Notes under the pieces: generated by a model
Told to the model about the DNA's origin: nothing
The model's input: only the letters and a program-made list of their open reading frames with translations
Databases searched by the model: none
From: Kaistia sp. 32K
GTDB lineage: Bacteria > Pseudomonadota > Alphaproteobacteria > Rhizobiales > Kaistiaceae
Length of the DNA stretch: 64,000 bases
Reading direction: 5' to 3'
Assembly (NCBI RefSeq): GCF_016629525.1
Contig: NZ_AP024269.1
Location: 3,224,001 to 3,288,000, forward strand
Part shown: positions 42,568-51,400 of the stretch, piece by piece
Position numbering within the stretch: position 1 is the stretch's first letter
Layout: each line of letters begins with the position of its first letter
Position numbers and translations under genes: made by a program

Positions 42568-44024
42568 GCCTGTGCCTCCGCGGCGAGCGCCGCCGCGACG
42601 ACCTCATGGTCGGAGAAGGGCAGCACGACGCCATTGACGATCTGGCCAGTCTCATGCCCCTTGCCGGCGATACAGAGCACATCGCCCTCGCCCAGCATGG
42701 AGATCGCTTCGACGATCGCCGTCTTGCGGTCGCCGATCTCGATGGCGTTCACCGCGCCGGCCAGGATCTCGGCCCGGATGCGGGCGGGATCTTCCGAGCG
42801 CGGATTGTCGTCGGTGACGATGACGACGTCGGCATTGCGGGTCGCGGCCTCGCCCATCAGCGGGCGCTTGCCGGCGTCGCGGTCGCCGCCGGCGCCGAAG
42901 ACGACGAAGAGCCGCTTGCGCGTCATCGGGCGCAGCGCGCCGAGCGCGTGGTCGAGCGCGTCCGGCTTGTGGGCGTAGTCGATGAAGACGAGGGCCCCCT
43001 TGTCGGTGACGCCGACGCGTTCGAGCCGCCCCGGCGCGCCGACGAGGCCGCCGAGCGCCTGGATCGCGGTCGCGGGGTCGATTCCCGCGCCGATCGCAAG
43101 GCCGGCGGCAACCAGCGCATTGGAGATCTGGAAACCGCCGGCGAGCGGCAGGCGGACATCCATCGGCGTCCCGAACACTTCCAGCGACAGGGCTTGGCTG
43201 TAGAGGTCGGGCACCGCCTTGATCAGGCGGATGGCGCGCCCCGCCTTGCCGATGTCGATGAGGCGCTGGCCGCGCCGCCGCGCGACGGCGATCACCGCCT
43301 CGGCATAGGGCCCATCGGCATCGACGACGGCGCTCTGGCCTTCCGGCAGCAGGCGGCCGAACAGCTTCAGCTTGGCTTCGAGATAGTGCTCGACCGTCGG
43401 ATGGTAATCCATGTGGTCGCGGCCGAGATTGGTGAAGGCGGCGGCGGTGAGGCGCACGCCGTCGAGCCGGTGCTGGTCGAGGCCGTGGCTCGACGCTTCG
43501 AGCGCGGCGTGGGTGACGCCCTGCCGCGCGAGCTTGTCGAGGATCTGGTGCAACTGGATCGGGTCGGGCGTGGTCAGGCTGCCATAGTCGGAGCCGTCCG
43601 GCGACACGACGCCGATGGTGCCGATCGAGGCGGCCTTCTTGCCGGCCTTCTCGAAGATCTGGCGGACGAAGGCCGCGACGGAGGTCTTGCCGCTGGTGCC
43701 GGTCACGGCGACCAGCTGTTCCGGCTGAAGCGGATAGAAGCGCGATGCGATCAACGCCAGCGCCAGGCGGGGGTCGGCGGCGCGCAGCACCGGCACGCCG
43801 AGATCGGCCGGCAGATCGGTGTCGGCCCCGGCCAGGATCGCGGCCGCGCCGCGCTTAACCGCTTCGGGCGCGAACCGGCCGCCATCGGCCGCAACACCCT
43901 TGAGCGCCGCGAACAAAAATCCCGGCCCGACCGCGCGGCTGTCCGCCGTCAGTCCGGAAATCTCGATCGCGCCCTCTTCCGACGCGATCGAAAAATCGTT
44001 CGAAGCTAGATCACCAAGCCGCAT
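42564..44024 (-). CDS. murE: UDP-N-acetylmuramoyl-L-alanyl-D-glutamate--2,6-diaminopimelate ligase
   Basis: Adds meso-diaminopimelate as the third stem residue. DSRAVGPGFLFAALKG, ATP loop VTGTSGKTSVAAFVRQIF and the substrate-specificity motif DDNPRSEDP (DNPR marks DAP rather than Lys use) are visible. ATG at 44024 (MRLGDLASNDF) is preferred; an in-frame TTG at 44051 would add nine residues. The 64 bases to ftsI form the only appreciable gap in the mraZ-murC unit. Confidence 0.95.
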   Translation of the reverse strand: MRLGDLASNDFSIASEEGAIEISGLTADSRAVGPGFLFAALKGVAADGGRFAPEAVKRGAAAILAGADTDLPADLGVPVLRAADPRLALALIASRFYPLQPEQLVAVTGTSGKTSVAAFVRQIFEKAGKKAASIGTIGVVSPDGSDYGSLTTPDPIQLHQILDKLARQGVTHAALEASSHGLDQHRLDGVRLTAAAFTNLGRDHMDYHPTVEHYLEAKLKLFGRLLPEGQSAVVDADGPYAEAVIAVARRRGQRLIDIGKAGRAIRLIKAVPDLYSQALSLEVFGTPMDVRLPLAGGFQISNALVAAGLAIGAGIDPATAIQALGGLVGAPGRLERVGVTDKGALVFIDYAHKPDALDHALGALRPMTRKRLFVVFGAGGDRDAGKRPLMGEAATRNADVVIVTDDNPRSEDPARIRAEILAGAVNAIEIGDRKTAIVEAISMLGEGDVLCIAGKGHETGQIVNGVVLPFSDHEVVAAALAAEAQA

Positions 44025-44088
44025 TCTCGGATCGAATCCTCTTGATCTCAACGTTTAGGGTCAGACCCCGAGGACCGCTCTTCGATCC

Positions 44089-45822
44089 TCAATACGACAC
44101 AAGCATGGCATCCGGGTGGCTTTCGTTCTCGGTCCGGGGCTGAACGCCCAGAATCGCGGCGGCGCGACGGATGACGTTGGAGCTGACATTGGCGGCGTTC
44201 CAGGCCGCGAGCGCCGGCAGGCCGGGCTTCTCGGGCTTCGGATCGTCGATCGAGATCAGCATCACATATTCCGGGTTATCCATCGGGAAGGCCGACAGGA
44301 AGGAGTTGAGGTAGTGCCCCTCGACATAGCGCCCGTTGACGATCTTCTCGGCCGTGCCGGTCTTGCCGCCGACGACATAGCCGGCGACGTCGGCGTTGCG
44401 GCCGGATCCCTTGACGGCGTTGAAGCGGAACAGCCAGCGCATCTCGTCGCTGGTCTTCTTGGAGATCATCTGCGTCGAGTCGGCCATCGCGTCTTCCGGC
44501 GTGCGCGGGAAGAAGGTGGGCGAGAACAGATGGCCGCCATTGACGAGCGCGGCATCGGCCATCGCGGCCTGCATCGGCGTGACGGCGATGCCGTGGCCGA
44601 AGGAGACGGTGAGCTGCGTCGCCTGGCTCCAGCGCTTCGGAACCTGCGGCGTCGCGACCTCGGGCAGGTCCGTCTTCAGCCGGGTCGAGAGGCCGAACTT
44701 CTTCAGATAGGCCTGCTGCTCTTCCTGGCCGACGGCGAGCGCCATCTTGGCGGTGCCGATGTTCGACGAATACTGGAAGATCTCCGGCACGGTCAGGAAG
44801 CGCGCCTTGGCGTGGAAGTCGCGGATCGTGTTGCGGCCGACGCGGATCGGGAAACGCGCGTCGATGCTGTCGCTCATCTTCACGCGGCCGGAATCGAGCG
44901 CCATCGCGAAGGTGAAGCTCTTGAACACCGAGCCGAGTTCGAAGGTGCCGGCGGTCAGGCGGTTGAGACGATCGGGCTTGTTGGCGTCGACCGGATTGTT
45001 CGGGTCGAAATCGGGCAAGGACGCCATCGCCATGACCTCGCCGGTCTTGGCGTTGAGGATCACGCCCATGGCGGCGACCGACTGGTAGCGCTGCATGGCG
45101 CCGACCAGCTCGTCGCGCAGGATGTGCTGGACGCGAAGGTCGATCGAGAGCCGCACCGGCTGCAGATCGGCGCCCTTGGTGGCGAAGCCGGCGCCGTGCA
45201 GGTCGCCGAGACCGCGCTCGTCGATCGCCTTCTCGATGCCGGCGATGCCCTGGTTGTCGATGTTGACGAGGCCGACGATATGCGCGGCGGCCGGGCCGCC
45301 CGGATAGAAGCGCCGGTTCTCGGTCAGGAAGCCGACGCCGGGAATGCCGAGATTGTGCAGTTCGGACTGCTGCTTCGGCGTGATCTCGCGCTTGACCCAG
45401 ACGAAGCCGGCATTGGTCGAGAGCCGCTTGCGCAGCTGGTCGGCGTCGATGTCGGGCAGCACGCTGGTGATGAGCTCGGCCGCCTCATCCGGATCGACGA
45501 TCTTGTTCGGCTCGGCGAAGAGCGACGACGTCTTGATGTCGGTGGCGAGGATTTCACCATTGCGGTCGACGATGTTCGGCCGCGCGCTCGCGACCGACGA
45601 GGAGGCGCTGCCGCGCGCGCCGGCCGCCGCCTGCTCGCTCATGCCGAGCATGACGAGCCGGCCGCCGATCACGCCATAGACCAGCATGAACACCATCATC
45701 GTCAGCCCGATGCGGCTGCGCGTCTGGTCATGCTTGGCCTTGCTCGCCCCCTTCAGCGCGACATGGCGCGCGCCATTGGCGGGGCTGAACATGTTGGGAC
45801 GGTCGGTGAGCGTCATCGTCAT
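44089..45822 (-). CDS. ftsI: Septal peptidoglycan transpeptidase (PBP3)
   Basis: Class B penicillin-binding protein of the divisome. One N-terminal membrane segment (TMMVFMLVYGVIGGRLVML), a pedestal domain, then the transpeptidase with SxxK in GSVFKSF near residue 300, SxN in YSSNIGTAKM and KTG in GGKTGTAEK. 577 residues is typical. Overlaps ftsL by four bases. Confidence 0.96.
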   Translation of the reverse strand: MTMTLTDRPNMFSPANGARHVALKGASKAKHDQTRSRIGLTMMVFMLVYGVIGGRLVMLGMSEQAAAGARGSASSSVASARPNIVDRNGEILATDIKTSSLFAEPNKIVDPDEAAELITSVLPDIDADQLRKRLSTNAGFVWVKREITPKQQSELHNLGIPGVGFLTENRRFYPGGPAAAHIVGLVNIDNQGIAGIEKAIDERGLGDLHGAGFATKGADLQPVRLSIDLRVQHILRDELVGAMQRYQSVAAMGVILNAKTGEVMAMASLPDFDPNNPVDANKPDRLNRLTAGTFELGSVFKSFTFAMALDSGRVKMSDSIDARFPIRVGRNTIRDFHAKARFLTVPEIFQYSSNIGTAKMALAVGQEEQQAYLKKFGLSTRLKTDLPEVATPQVPKRWSQATQLTVSFGHGIAVTPMQAAMADAALVNGGHLFSPTFFPRTPEDAMADSTQMISKKTSDEMRWLFRFNAVKGSGRNADVAGYVVGGKTGTAEKIVNGRYVEGHYLNSFLSAFPMDNPEYVMLISIDDPKPEKPGLPALAAWNAANVSSNVIRRAAAILGVQPRTENESHPDAMLVSY

Positions 45823-46238
45823 GGCTGTGCTCCCGTATAACGGGGCCTGGCGGGGGGAATGGGCTTGGCCTGGGAAAGAGCCTTGGCCACGGGCAGCGGC
45901 TTGGTGACGCCGCTGGTGATGATCCCGTCGATGGAGGCGGACGGCACCTGGATCGGCTTGTCCGGCACTTCGTCCAGCGACGCGAGCTGACGGACGTCAA
46001 GCGCCTTCAGGTGCAGATAATCGCCGTAGCGCTCGACCAGGCCCTGCAGCCTGGCCGGCTGGTCGAGCACGCTCCATTCGGCCCGAAGCACCGTCATCGC
46101 TTCCTTCTCGCGGGCGATGTCGCGGCGCAACTCCATGACGTGATCGGCGGCGCGGCCGGCGCGATCCTTCATGGCGTAGGTCAGCACGGCGCCGGCGACC
46201 ATCAAAGCAACCCAGATGACATTGAGTGCCCGGAGCAT
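45819..46238 (-). CDS. ftsL: Cell division protein FtsL
   Basis: Small bitopic divisome protein. A short N-terminus, one membrane helix (NVIWVALMVAGAVLTYAM), then a predicted coiled coil (RREIxxEKEAMTVLRAEW-like region) and a Pro-rich tail. The alphaproteobacterial form is divergent, so the name rests on size, topology and its position between rsmH and ftsI. It shares one base with rsmH and four with ftsI. Confidence 0.88.
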   Translation of the reverse strand: MLRALNVIWVALMVAGAVLTYAMKDRAGRAADHVMELRRDIAREKEAMTVLRAEWSVLDQPARLQGLVERYGDYLHLKALDVRQLASLDEVPDKPIQVPSASIDGIITSGVTKPLPVAKALSQAKPIPPARPRYTGAQP

Positions 46239-47257
46239 TACGACCTCGCCGCTTTGAATTCTGGGAGCGCTGGGACGCCAGCCGCCTCGGCATCGAACGG
46301 ACGCGACGGCGCCTCGGTGCGAATGCCGGCGCGAAGCTTGGCCGAGCGGGCGCGCGGATTGCGCGCGGTCTCGGCATCGCCCGCCACGACCGCGCCCTTG
46401 ACCGCCAGCGTGAAGGTCGGCGTCGCCACGGTGCGTTCCGGCAGATGGCGCGAGCCGCCCGCCCTCACCTCGCTGCGATCGGCGAGGAAGCGCTTGACAA
46501 TGCGATCCTCGAGCGAATGGAACGAAACGATCACCAGCCGTCCGCCCGGCTTCAGCACGCGCTCGGCGGCGACGAGCGCCCGGCCGAGCTCGTCGAGCTC
46601 CTGGTTGACGTAGATCCGGAGCGCCTGGAACGTGCGGGTCGCGGGATGGATCGGGTCGGTCGGCTTCTTGCCGACGACGCGCTCGACGAGGCCGGCGAGC
46701 TCGCTGGTGCGCAGATACGGCTTGGCGACACGGTCCTGGGTGATGGCGCGGGCGACGGCGCCAGCGCGGCGCTCCTCGCCGAGCACCGAGATGATGCGGG
46801 CGAGATCGCGCGCCTCCATCGTGTTGACCACATCGGCGGCGCTCGGCCCTTCCTGGCTCATGCGCATGTCGAGCGGGCCGTCGAAACGGAACGAGAAGCC
46901 GCGTTCGGCCTCGTCGAGCTGCATCGACGAAACGCCGATGTCGAGCACCACGCCGTCGACCGTCTCGTGGCCGAGCGAGGCCGCGATCGCGTCGAGATCG
47001 CCGAAGCGGCCGTGGGCGAGCTGCAGCCGGCCGCCATATTCGGCAACGATTGCCTGACCGTCAGCGATCGCATTGGGATCGCGATCGATGCCGATGACAT
47101 TCGCGCCGGCGTCGAGGATGGCACGGCTGTAGCCGCCGAGGCCGAAGGTGCCGTCAATAACCACGCCGCCCGGCGCGGGCGCGAGATAGCGCAGGACCTC
47201 GTCGAGGAGGACGGGAACGTGACGGTCGGCGCCGCCCTGCGATGCGCCGGCGATCAT
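46238..47257 (-). CDS. rsmH: 16S rRNA (cytosine(1402)-N(4))-methyltransferase
   Basis: SAM-dependent methylase (MraW) modifying C1402 in the 16S rRNA decoding centre. [13 protein letters not shown] start, SAM loop [49 protein letters not shown] are all diagnostic. The ATG at 47257 overlaps the mraZ stop by four bases. The frame remains open to 47905 through mraZ, but that is only antiphase reading. 339 residues is normal. Confidence 0.96.
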   Translation of the reverse strand: MIAGASQGGADRHVPVLLDEVLRYLAPAPGGVVIDGTFGLGGYSRAILDAGANVIGIDRDPNAIADGQAIVAEYGGRLQLAHGRFGDLDAIAASLGHETVDGVVLDIGVSSMQLDEAERGFSFRFDGPLDMRMSQEGPSAADVVNTMEARDLARIISVLGEERRAGAVARAITQDRVAKPYLRTSELAGLVERVVGKKPTDPIHPATRTFQALRIYVNQELDELGRALVAAERVLKPGGRLVIVSFHSLEDRIVKRFLADRSEVRAGGSRHLPERTVATPTFTLAVKGAVVAGDAETARNPRARSAKLRAGIRTEAPSRPFDAEAAGVPALPEFKAARS

Positions 47258-47724
47258 TCCGTCCCTCCCGAGGCGCGCGAGCCGGAGCCCAGGCGACGCC
47301 GCAATTCGCGAACGCGGTTCTTCGCCTCGTCGCGATAGGCGACGAACCGTTCCGGTTCCCAGATCTGAAACTTGTAGCCCTGCCCCACGAAGGTCACCGT
47401 GTCGCGGATGCCGGCATGGGCCTTGATCGCCTCCGAGAGCGCCACGCGCCCTTCCGGATCGACCTTCAGCACCTCGCTCTCGCCGATCAGCGTCGTCGAG
47501 AGAAACTCGTGATCCTCGGAGAACGGCTCGAACAGCGTCAGGCTGGCGCGGATCTGCGTCACGAGGCGATTGCCCCCCGCGTCGACCGCGTTCTGGTCCA
47601 GCGTCGGACAGCAATAGAGCCCTTCGAAACCATCGCGCACGAGCACGGAGCGAAACGAGGCGGGAATCGACACCCGCCCTTTCGAGTCCAGCTTGTTGGT
47701 GAAGGTTGAAACGAATTCGTCCAT
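47254..47724 (-). CDS. mraZ: Transcriptional regulator MraZ
   Basis: AbrB-like DNA-binding protein that represses the division cluster in E. coli. Two SpoVT/AbrB-like halves with the paired motifs [14 protein letters not shown] and [16 protein letters not shown] at 47724 ([12 protein letters not shown]) fits the family; the frame is open upstream without similarity. 156 residues is normal. First gene of the dcw cluster; the probable MraZ boxes lie 161-205 bases upstream. Confidence 0.95.
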   Translation of the reverse strand: MDEFVSTFTNKLDSKGRVSIPASFRSVLVRDGFEGLYCCPTLDQNAVDAGGNRLVTQIRASLTLFEPFSEDHEFLSTTLIGESEVLKVDPEGRVALSEAIKAHAGIRDTVTFVGQGYKFQIWEPERFVAYRDEAKNRVRELRRRLGSGSRASGGTE

Positions 47725-47884
47725 CACCCCTCGCGCTGGCGCCCCTTTCGAAAATGGCCATTGACGATCCGCCCGCGTGCCGAGCCTGGAAAACACTCAA
47801 AGGACGCAGACTGGAAACAACACCCCGGCGTACCGCACCGCTCCACGGATCGACCTGAATGTGTCGACCGCAGCGCCCTCGAAC

Positions 47885-47929
47885 CGGGATGATTTGGGAT
47901 AACATGGGTGCGTATGGGCGTCAATGGAA
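47885..47929 (+). promoter_or_regulatory. Row of MraZ-type binding repeats (TGGGN, 10-bp spacing)
   Basis: On the + strand, TGGGA (47895), TGGGT (47905) and TGGGC (47915) stand exactly 10 bases apart, flanked in the same register by CGGGA (47885) and TGGAA (47925). MraZ in E. coli binds TGGGN repeats separated by five bases, which is this spacing. The repeats read as NCCCA on the mraZ coding strand. Confidence 0.7.
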
Positions 47930-48343
47930 TCGGCCCCCACGACAGGCGGGTGCCCAGACGCCAATCACACCTCGTTAGCCTTAATTTTCCGTAGCTTTTT
48001 CAAGGAAAGGCGCCAGAAAACCGGCACCGGCCAACCGCGCCGCTGCGACAAGTCGAACGCGGCGGGAGATGGGGGCAAGGCGGCAAGCGAGGACAGGCCG
48101 GGACGAACGGCATCGTGCCGGGCCATCCGGTGGGAGCGCCGCCCATGGCTGGCCCATGGCGCTGATGGCAGCAGGAGGGCGCGCTTTCTCTCGAACCTGC
48201 CGCAGGACGGGAGGTGGCCGCCTTGGCTTCACCTCACCCTGAGGGAGCGGTGACGGGGAGCGTAGCCGCCTTTCAGGCGGTTGCCAGGGCGCCGGGTGCG
48301 TTCAGAACAAGGGGAATCTTGCCTCGCAACCCTGCCCCACGCT
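47930..48343. other. Intergenic region, no gene seen
   Basis: About 410 bases between the MraZ boxes and the long inverted repeat. I see small GC-rich hairpins (for example CCGCC/GGCGG around 48260-48285) but no convincing protein or RNA gene. It may contain the distal mraZ promoter region. Confidence 0.45.
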
Positions 48344-48454
48344 CGCCGTCATCCCGGCCTCCGAGCCGGGATCCAATTCCGCCGGGTTGCTGGCCGCGCG
48401 GGCTCCCGAGCTTGCGTCGGCATGGATCCCGGCTCGGAGGCCGGGATGACGGCG
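48344..48454. repeat. Perfect 32-bp inverted repeat (BIME-like)
   Basis: Left arm 48344-48375 and right arm 48423-48454 are exact reverse complements, separated by 47 bases. Each arm is itself partly palindromic (CCCGGC...GCCGGG) and carries the TGGATCCCGG/CCGGGATGAC ends seen in the repeat at 12753-12790. Confidence 0.8.
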
Positions 48455-48564
48455 GAGGGTGGCACGGTCCGAGCCGCGTATCGATGGCATCTGAGCCTCG
48501 AAACCGCCGCGGCGCCCGCGAGCGGGCCCGGAACTCGCGTGATCCGAAAAAAGGGGGAAGATTT

Positions 48565-48954
48565 GCCAGCCGGCCTGTAAGCCGGGTTCTGTAGGGCGGC
48601 GGCGAACCGCCGCGTGACGACCATTCATCTGGGACGCCCGTTACCGGACGCCTCTCGCGACCAACCCGGGCGACGGACCTGGAAACAGGCTGGGCTTGCG
48701 CCCGTGTCGCCCCTATTCGGTCTTGCTCCCGGTGGGGTTTACCGTGCCGTTCCCATTGCTGGGACCGCGGTGGGCTCTTACCCCACCCTTTCACCCTTAC
48801 CCGTGGCGCGAACGCCCGGGCGGTTTGCTTTCTGTGGCACTTTCCCTGGGGTCGCCCCCGCCGGGCGTTACCCGGCACCGTGTTTCCATGGAGCCCGGAC
48901 TTTCCTCCCCTGCGACCTTTCGGTCTTGCAGCAGCGGTCGTCCGGCCGACTGGC
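48565..48954 (-). ncRNA. rnpB: RNase P RNA, bacterial type A
   Basis: Catalytic RNA of RNase P, which matures tRNA 5' ends. The universal block GAGGAAAGTCCGGGCTCC is present on the minus strand near 48910, and the 3' portion has ACAGAACCCGGCTTA. The 5' and 3' ends pair over 11 bases to form helix P1 (48944-48954 with 48565-48575), which I used to set the limits; about 390 nt is normal. A T-run (48547-48552 on the opposite strand as A) follows the 3' end and may terminate it. Confidence 0.93.
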
Positions 48955-48963
48955 ACTGCGGGG

Positions 48964-48990
48964 CTTACGAGGGCGACGGGTGCGGGTCAA
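48964..48990 (-). promoter_or_regulatory. Possible rnpB promoter
   Basis: On the minus strand TTGACC (48990-48985) and CGTAAG (48969-48964) precede the rnpB 5' end by about ten bases. The 15-base spacer is short, so this is tentative. Confidence 0.3.
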
Positions 48991-49092
48991 GTACGCGAAA
49001 CAGAAACTCTTGAAACCGCACCCGATCATGTTGGCCCGACGCTCGCGGCCGACTGCCGGCCAGGGGGAGCGCCGGCCAAACCGGCATTCGAA

Positions 49093-49593
49093 CTAGTTCG
49101 AGGCGATGATCTGCTGGACCTTGCCGCAATAGCGCAGCGGCCCCTTGGTCATGCGCGTGGCGCCATGGCCACCATTGTACTTCAGGATCGTGCCGCACAG
49201 GTCGCCGCCGGCGAGCTTGCGGGCCTGGCCGAGATACATCATGCCGTAGCGGATGTTGGTGTCGGGATCGTAGAGGCCCTTGGCGCTGCCCTTGTATCCC
49301 ATGCCGCGCGCCGTCTGCAGCTTGACCTGCATCAGGCCGATCTCGCCGGCGTTGCCGGTCATGTTGGGCTTGTAGTTGCTCTCGACCGTGACAACGGCAT
49401 GCGCCAGCGACAGGGGGACGTTGTTGGCGCTGGCGTAATCCTTGATCATCGTGTCGAACCGGCTGCGCTCGGCAGCGGCGACGCGGATATCGTTCGACTT
49501 CAACAGCCGGCCTGACTGGGCGGAGGCAGGCGAGATGGCGAAGCTGCTGGTGGCAACCAGCGCGGCCATGGCGAGTACGCAGAACTTCTTCAT
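49093..49593 (-). CDS. Small secreted lytic transglycosylase (SLT domain)
   Basis: Periplasmic peptidoglycan-cleaving enzyme of 166 residues. Sec signal peptide MKKFCVLAMAALVATSSFA ends near SPASAQ. The SLT domain has the catalytic Glu in AVVTVESNYKP, the GEIGLMQVKL motif, and the NIRYGMMYLGQ and YNGG blocks of the family. It is a minimal single-domain form. Located 138 bases before rnpB, near the amidase and the cell-wall cluster. Confidence 0.88.
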   Translation of the reverse strand: MKKFCVLAMAALVATSSFAISPASAQSGRLLKSNDIRVAAAERSRFDTMIKDYASANNVPLSLAHAVVTVESNYKPNMTGNAGEIGLMQVKLQTARGMGYKGSAKGLYDPDTNIRYGMMYLGQARKLAGGDLCGTILKYNGGHGATRMTKGPLRYCGKVQQIIASN

Positions 49594-49737
49594 ACCTGGG
49601 GGTGAACTCTCATCATTGAAGATGGGAGCTTCTCTCGCCGCCCAAGAGTCCCGAAATGGGGCACCTGAACTAAAATCAGATTACAGGCTTTAACATTCCG
49701 TGATCGCCACGCGAACCGGTCAAATTGCTTTGCCGGT

Positions 49738-50535
49738 TTAGCGGTTTACCCCTTCCGCAACGGCATTTTCGCCCTTGTCGGCGAGGGCCCGGCCCAGCCG
49801 ATGCAGGGTCGCGATCGTCGAGGAATCGGCGATTCCATCGACCCGCTCGGGGCGGAAATGACGCTGGAACGCGGTCACCACCTGCTCCGTCGCCAGATCG
49901 TAAACACCTGTGATCTGAATGGGATATCCGTAGAGCGCGAGCATGGCCTGCAGCGCCTCGATCGGCGCGCCGCTTTCACCCGCGCTAAAAAAACGACCGC
50001 CCCGAATCGGCTCCGGCTCGACGAAATGGCCTACCCCAGCGGCGGCAAGGCGCGACCAGGGAAACTTCTCGCCGGGGTCGCGTTTGCGGGCCGGCGCAAC
50101 GTCCGAGTGAGCAAGGATTCGTTCCGGACGAATGCCGTGACGAGCGCAAATGTCGCAGGCAAGCGCGATCACCGCTTCGATCTGAACGTCCGGAAAATCG
50201 GGATAGCCATGGTCGTGGCCCAGATTGGCGATCTCGATTCCGATCGATCGGGAGTTGATATCGTCCTTGCCGTGCCACGAAGAGACGCCGGCATGCCACG
50301 CCCGATCCGCCTCGGCGACGAGCTGGGTGATCGTCCCGTCCTCGGCCACGACATAGTGGCAGGAGACCTGCGAGGCCGGGTCGCAGAGCAGGTCGATCGC
50401 CGCCTCGGCGGTCTTCATGTCGGTATAGTGCAGGATGAGGATATCCACCGGCGCGCCGTCCGCGCGGGGACCGAAATTCGGCGAGGGCCGCCAGGCCACA
50501 TTGGGCAGAGCCGCGTCAGGCAATCGTTTCTCCAT
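49738..50535 (-). CDS. N-acetylmuramoyl-L-alanine amidase (AmpD/AmiD type) with peptidoglycan-binding domain
   Basis: Amidase_2 zinc amidase cutting the MurNAc-L-Ala bond. Zinc His in ILHYTDM, then NSRSIGIEIAN, and ERILAHSDVAPARKRDPG containing the second His and the Lys/Asp region. A PG_binding_1 domain follows at about residues 185-250 (EALQAMLALYGYPIQITGVYD). No signal peptide is visible, suggesting cytoplasmic recycling of anhydro-muropeptides. A hairpin (around 49714-49738) lies at its stop. 265 residues. Confidence 0.88.
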   Translation of the reverse strand: MEKRLPDAALPNVAWRPSPNFGPRADGAPVDILILHYTDMKTAEAAIDLLCDPASQVSCHYVVAEDGTITQLVAEADRAWHAGVSSWHGKDDINSRSIGIEIANLGHDHGYPDFPDVQIEAVIALACDICARHGIRPERILAHSDVAPARKRDPGEKFPWSRLAAAGVGHFVEPEPIRGGRFFSAGESGAPIEALQAMLALYGYPIQITGVYDLATEQVVTAFQRHFRPERVDGIADSSTIATLHRLGRALADKGENAVAEGVNR

Positions 50536-50576
50536 GATCGGAAAGCCCGCGTCGCGCGGCCCTACCCCATTCTATC

Positions 50577-51293
50577 TCAGGCAAACGCCCGCTCGCGGCG
50601 GATGCGGTCATAGGCGCCGTTCAGCGCCGCGAGCTTGGCGGTGGCGATGGCAAGGAACTCCGCCGGCACGCCGCGCGCGATCAGCCGGTCGGGATGCGTC
50701 TCCGCGACGATCCGCCGGTAATGCCGCTTGACGTCGTCGTTCGAGGCGCCGCGATCGATGCCGAGGATGAGATAGGGATCGCCCTCCTCCGGCACGACAT
50801 GGCGGCTGCTGATGCGGGCGAAGGCCGCCTCGGGGATGCCGAAGATCGACGCCACGCTGTCGAGGAAGGCCATCTCGTCCTGATGCACCATGCCGTCGGC
50901 CTTGGCGATGTGGAACAGGCCGTCGATGATGTCCTCGAACACCGGCGAGCCGGGATCGAACAGGCTGGCGAGTTTTCGCGCATAGGCGTCGAAGCCGGCG
51001 ACGTCCTGCTTGGCGAGGTTGAACAGCCGCGCCACGTTCTGGCGCTCGTTCGGCGGAATCTCGAAGAGTTCCTCGAACGCCGCCACCTCGCGAGGCGTCA
51101 CGACGCCGTCGGCCTTCGCCATTTTCGCCGAGAGGGCGATCATCGAGACGGAGAAAGCCACCTGCCGCCGGTTCTCGGGCGTGCCGAGCAAAGCCGTGCG
51201 CACAGCTTCAATGAGACCGTCCAGCGCCTGACCGATGGTGCAGGTGCAGGGCAGTTGCCGGATGAAATCGCCGAGTCGTTGCCAGATTGTCAT
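50577..51293 (-). CDS. TerB/J-domain co-chaperone (DjlA-like)
   Basis: 238-residue protein with an N-terminal TerB-like helical domain (ALSAKMAKADGVVTPREV, HIAKADGMVHQDEMAFLD) and a C-terminal J domain (YLILGIDRGASNDDVKRHYR then HPD in AETHPDRL), the DnaK-stimulating tripeptide. Unlike E. coli DjlA it lacks a clear N-terminal membrane helix. It lies 41 bases before the amidase in the same direction, so the two are probably one operon. Confidence 0.88.
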   Translation of the reverse strand: MTIWQRLGDFIRQLPCTCTIGQALDGLIEAVRTALLGTPENRRQVAFSVSMIALSAKMAKADGVVTPREVAAFEELFEIPPNERQNVARLFNLAKQDVAGFDAYARKLASLFDPGSPVFEDIIDGLFHIAKADGMVHQDEMAFLDSVASIFGIPEAAFARISSRHVVPEEGDPYLILGIDRGASNDDVKRHYRRIVAETHPDRLIARGVPAEFLAIATAKLAALNGAYDRIRRERAFA

Positions 51294-51400
51294 CGACAGA
51301 GAATAGGCGAGCCGGCCGTTCGAGGCGAGAGTCCAGGGTGTCGCGCTGGCATGCGTCTAGCGAATGGCTTGCCCTCCGCCGAAGCGACCGCGAAAGCGCC

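Noticed and set aside
47258..47905. N-terminal extension of rsmH through mraZ
   Set aside because: The upstream part reads mraZ in the wrong frame; the ATG at 47257 with the family start is clearly right.
48214..48594. Several short frames across the repeat region before rnpB
   Set aside because: They run through the inverted repeat and the non-coding flank; codon use and composition do not fit a protein.
49714..49738. AACCGG/CCGGTT hairpin at the amidase stop
   Set aside because: There is a bulge in the stem and no T-run, so I did not list it as a terminator.
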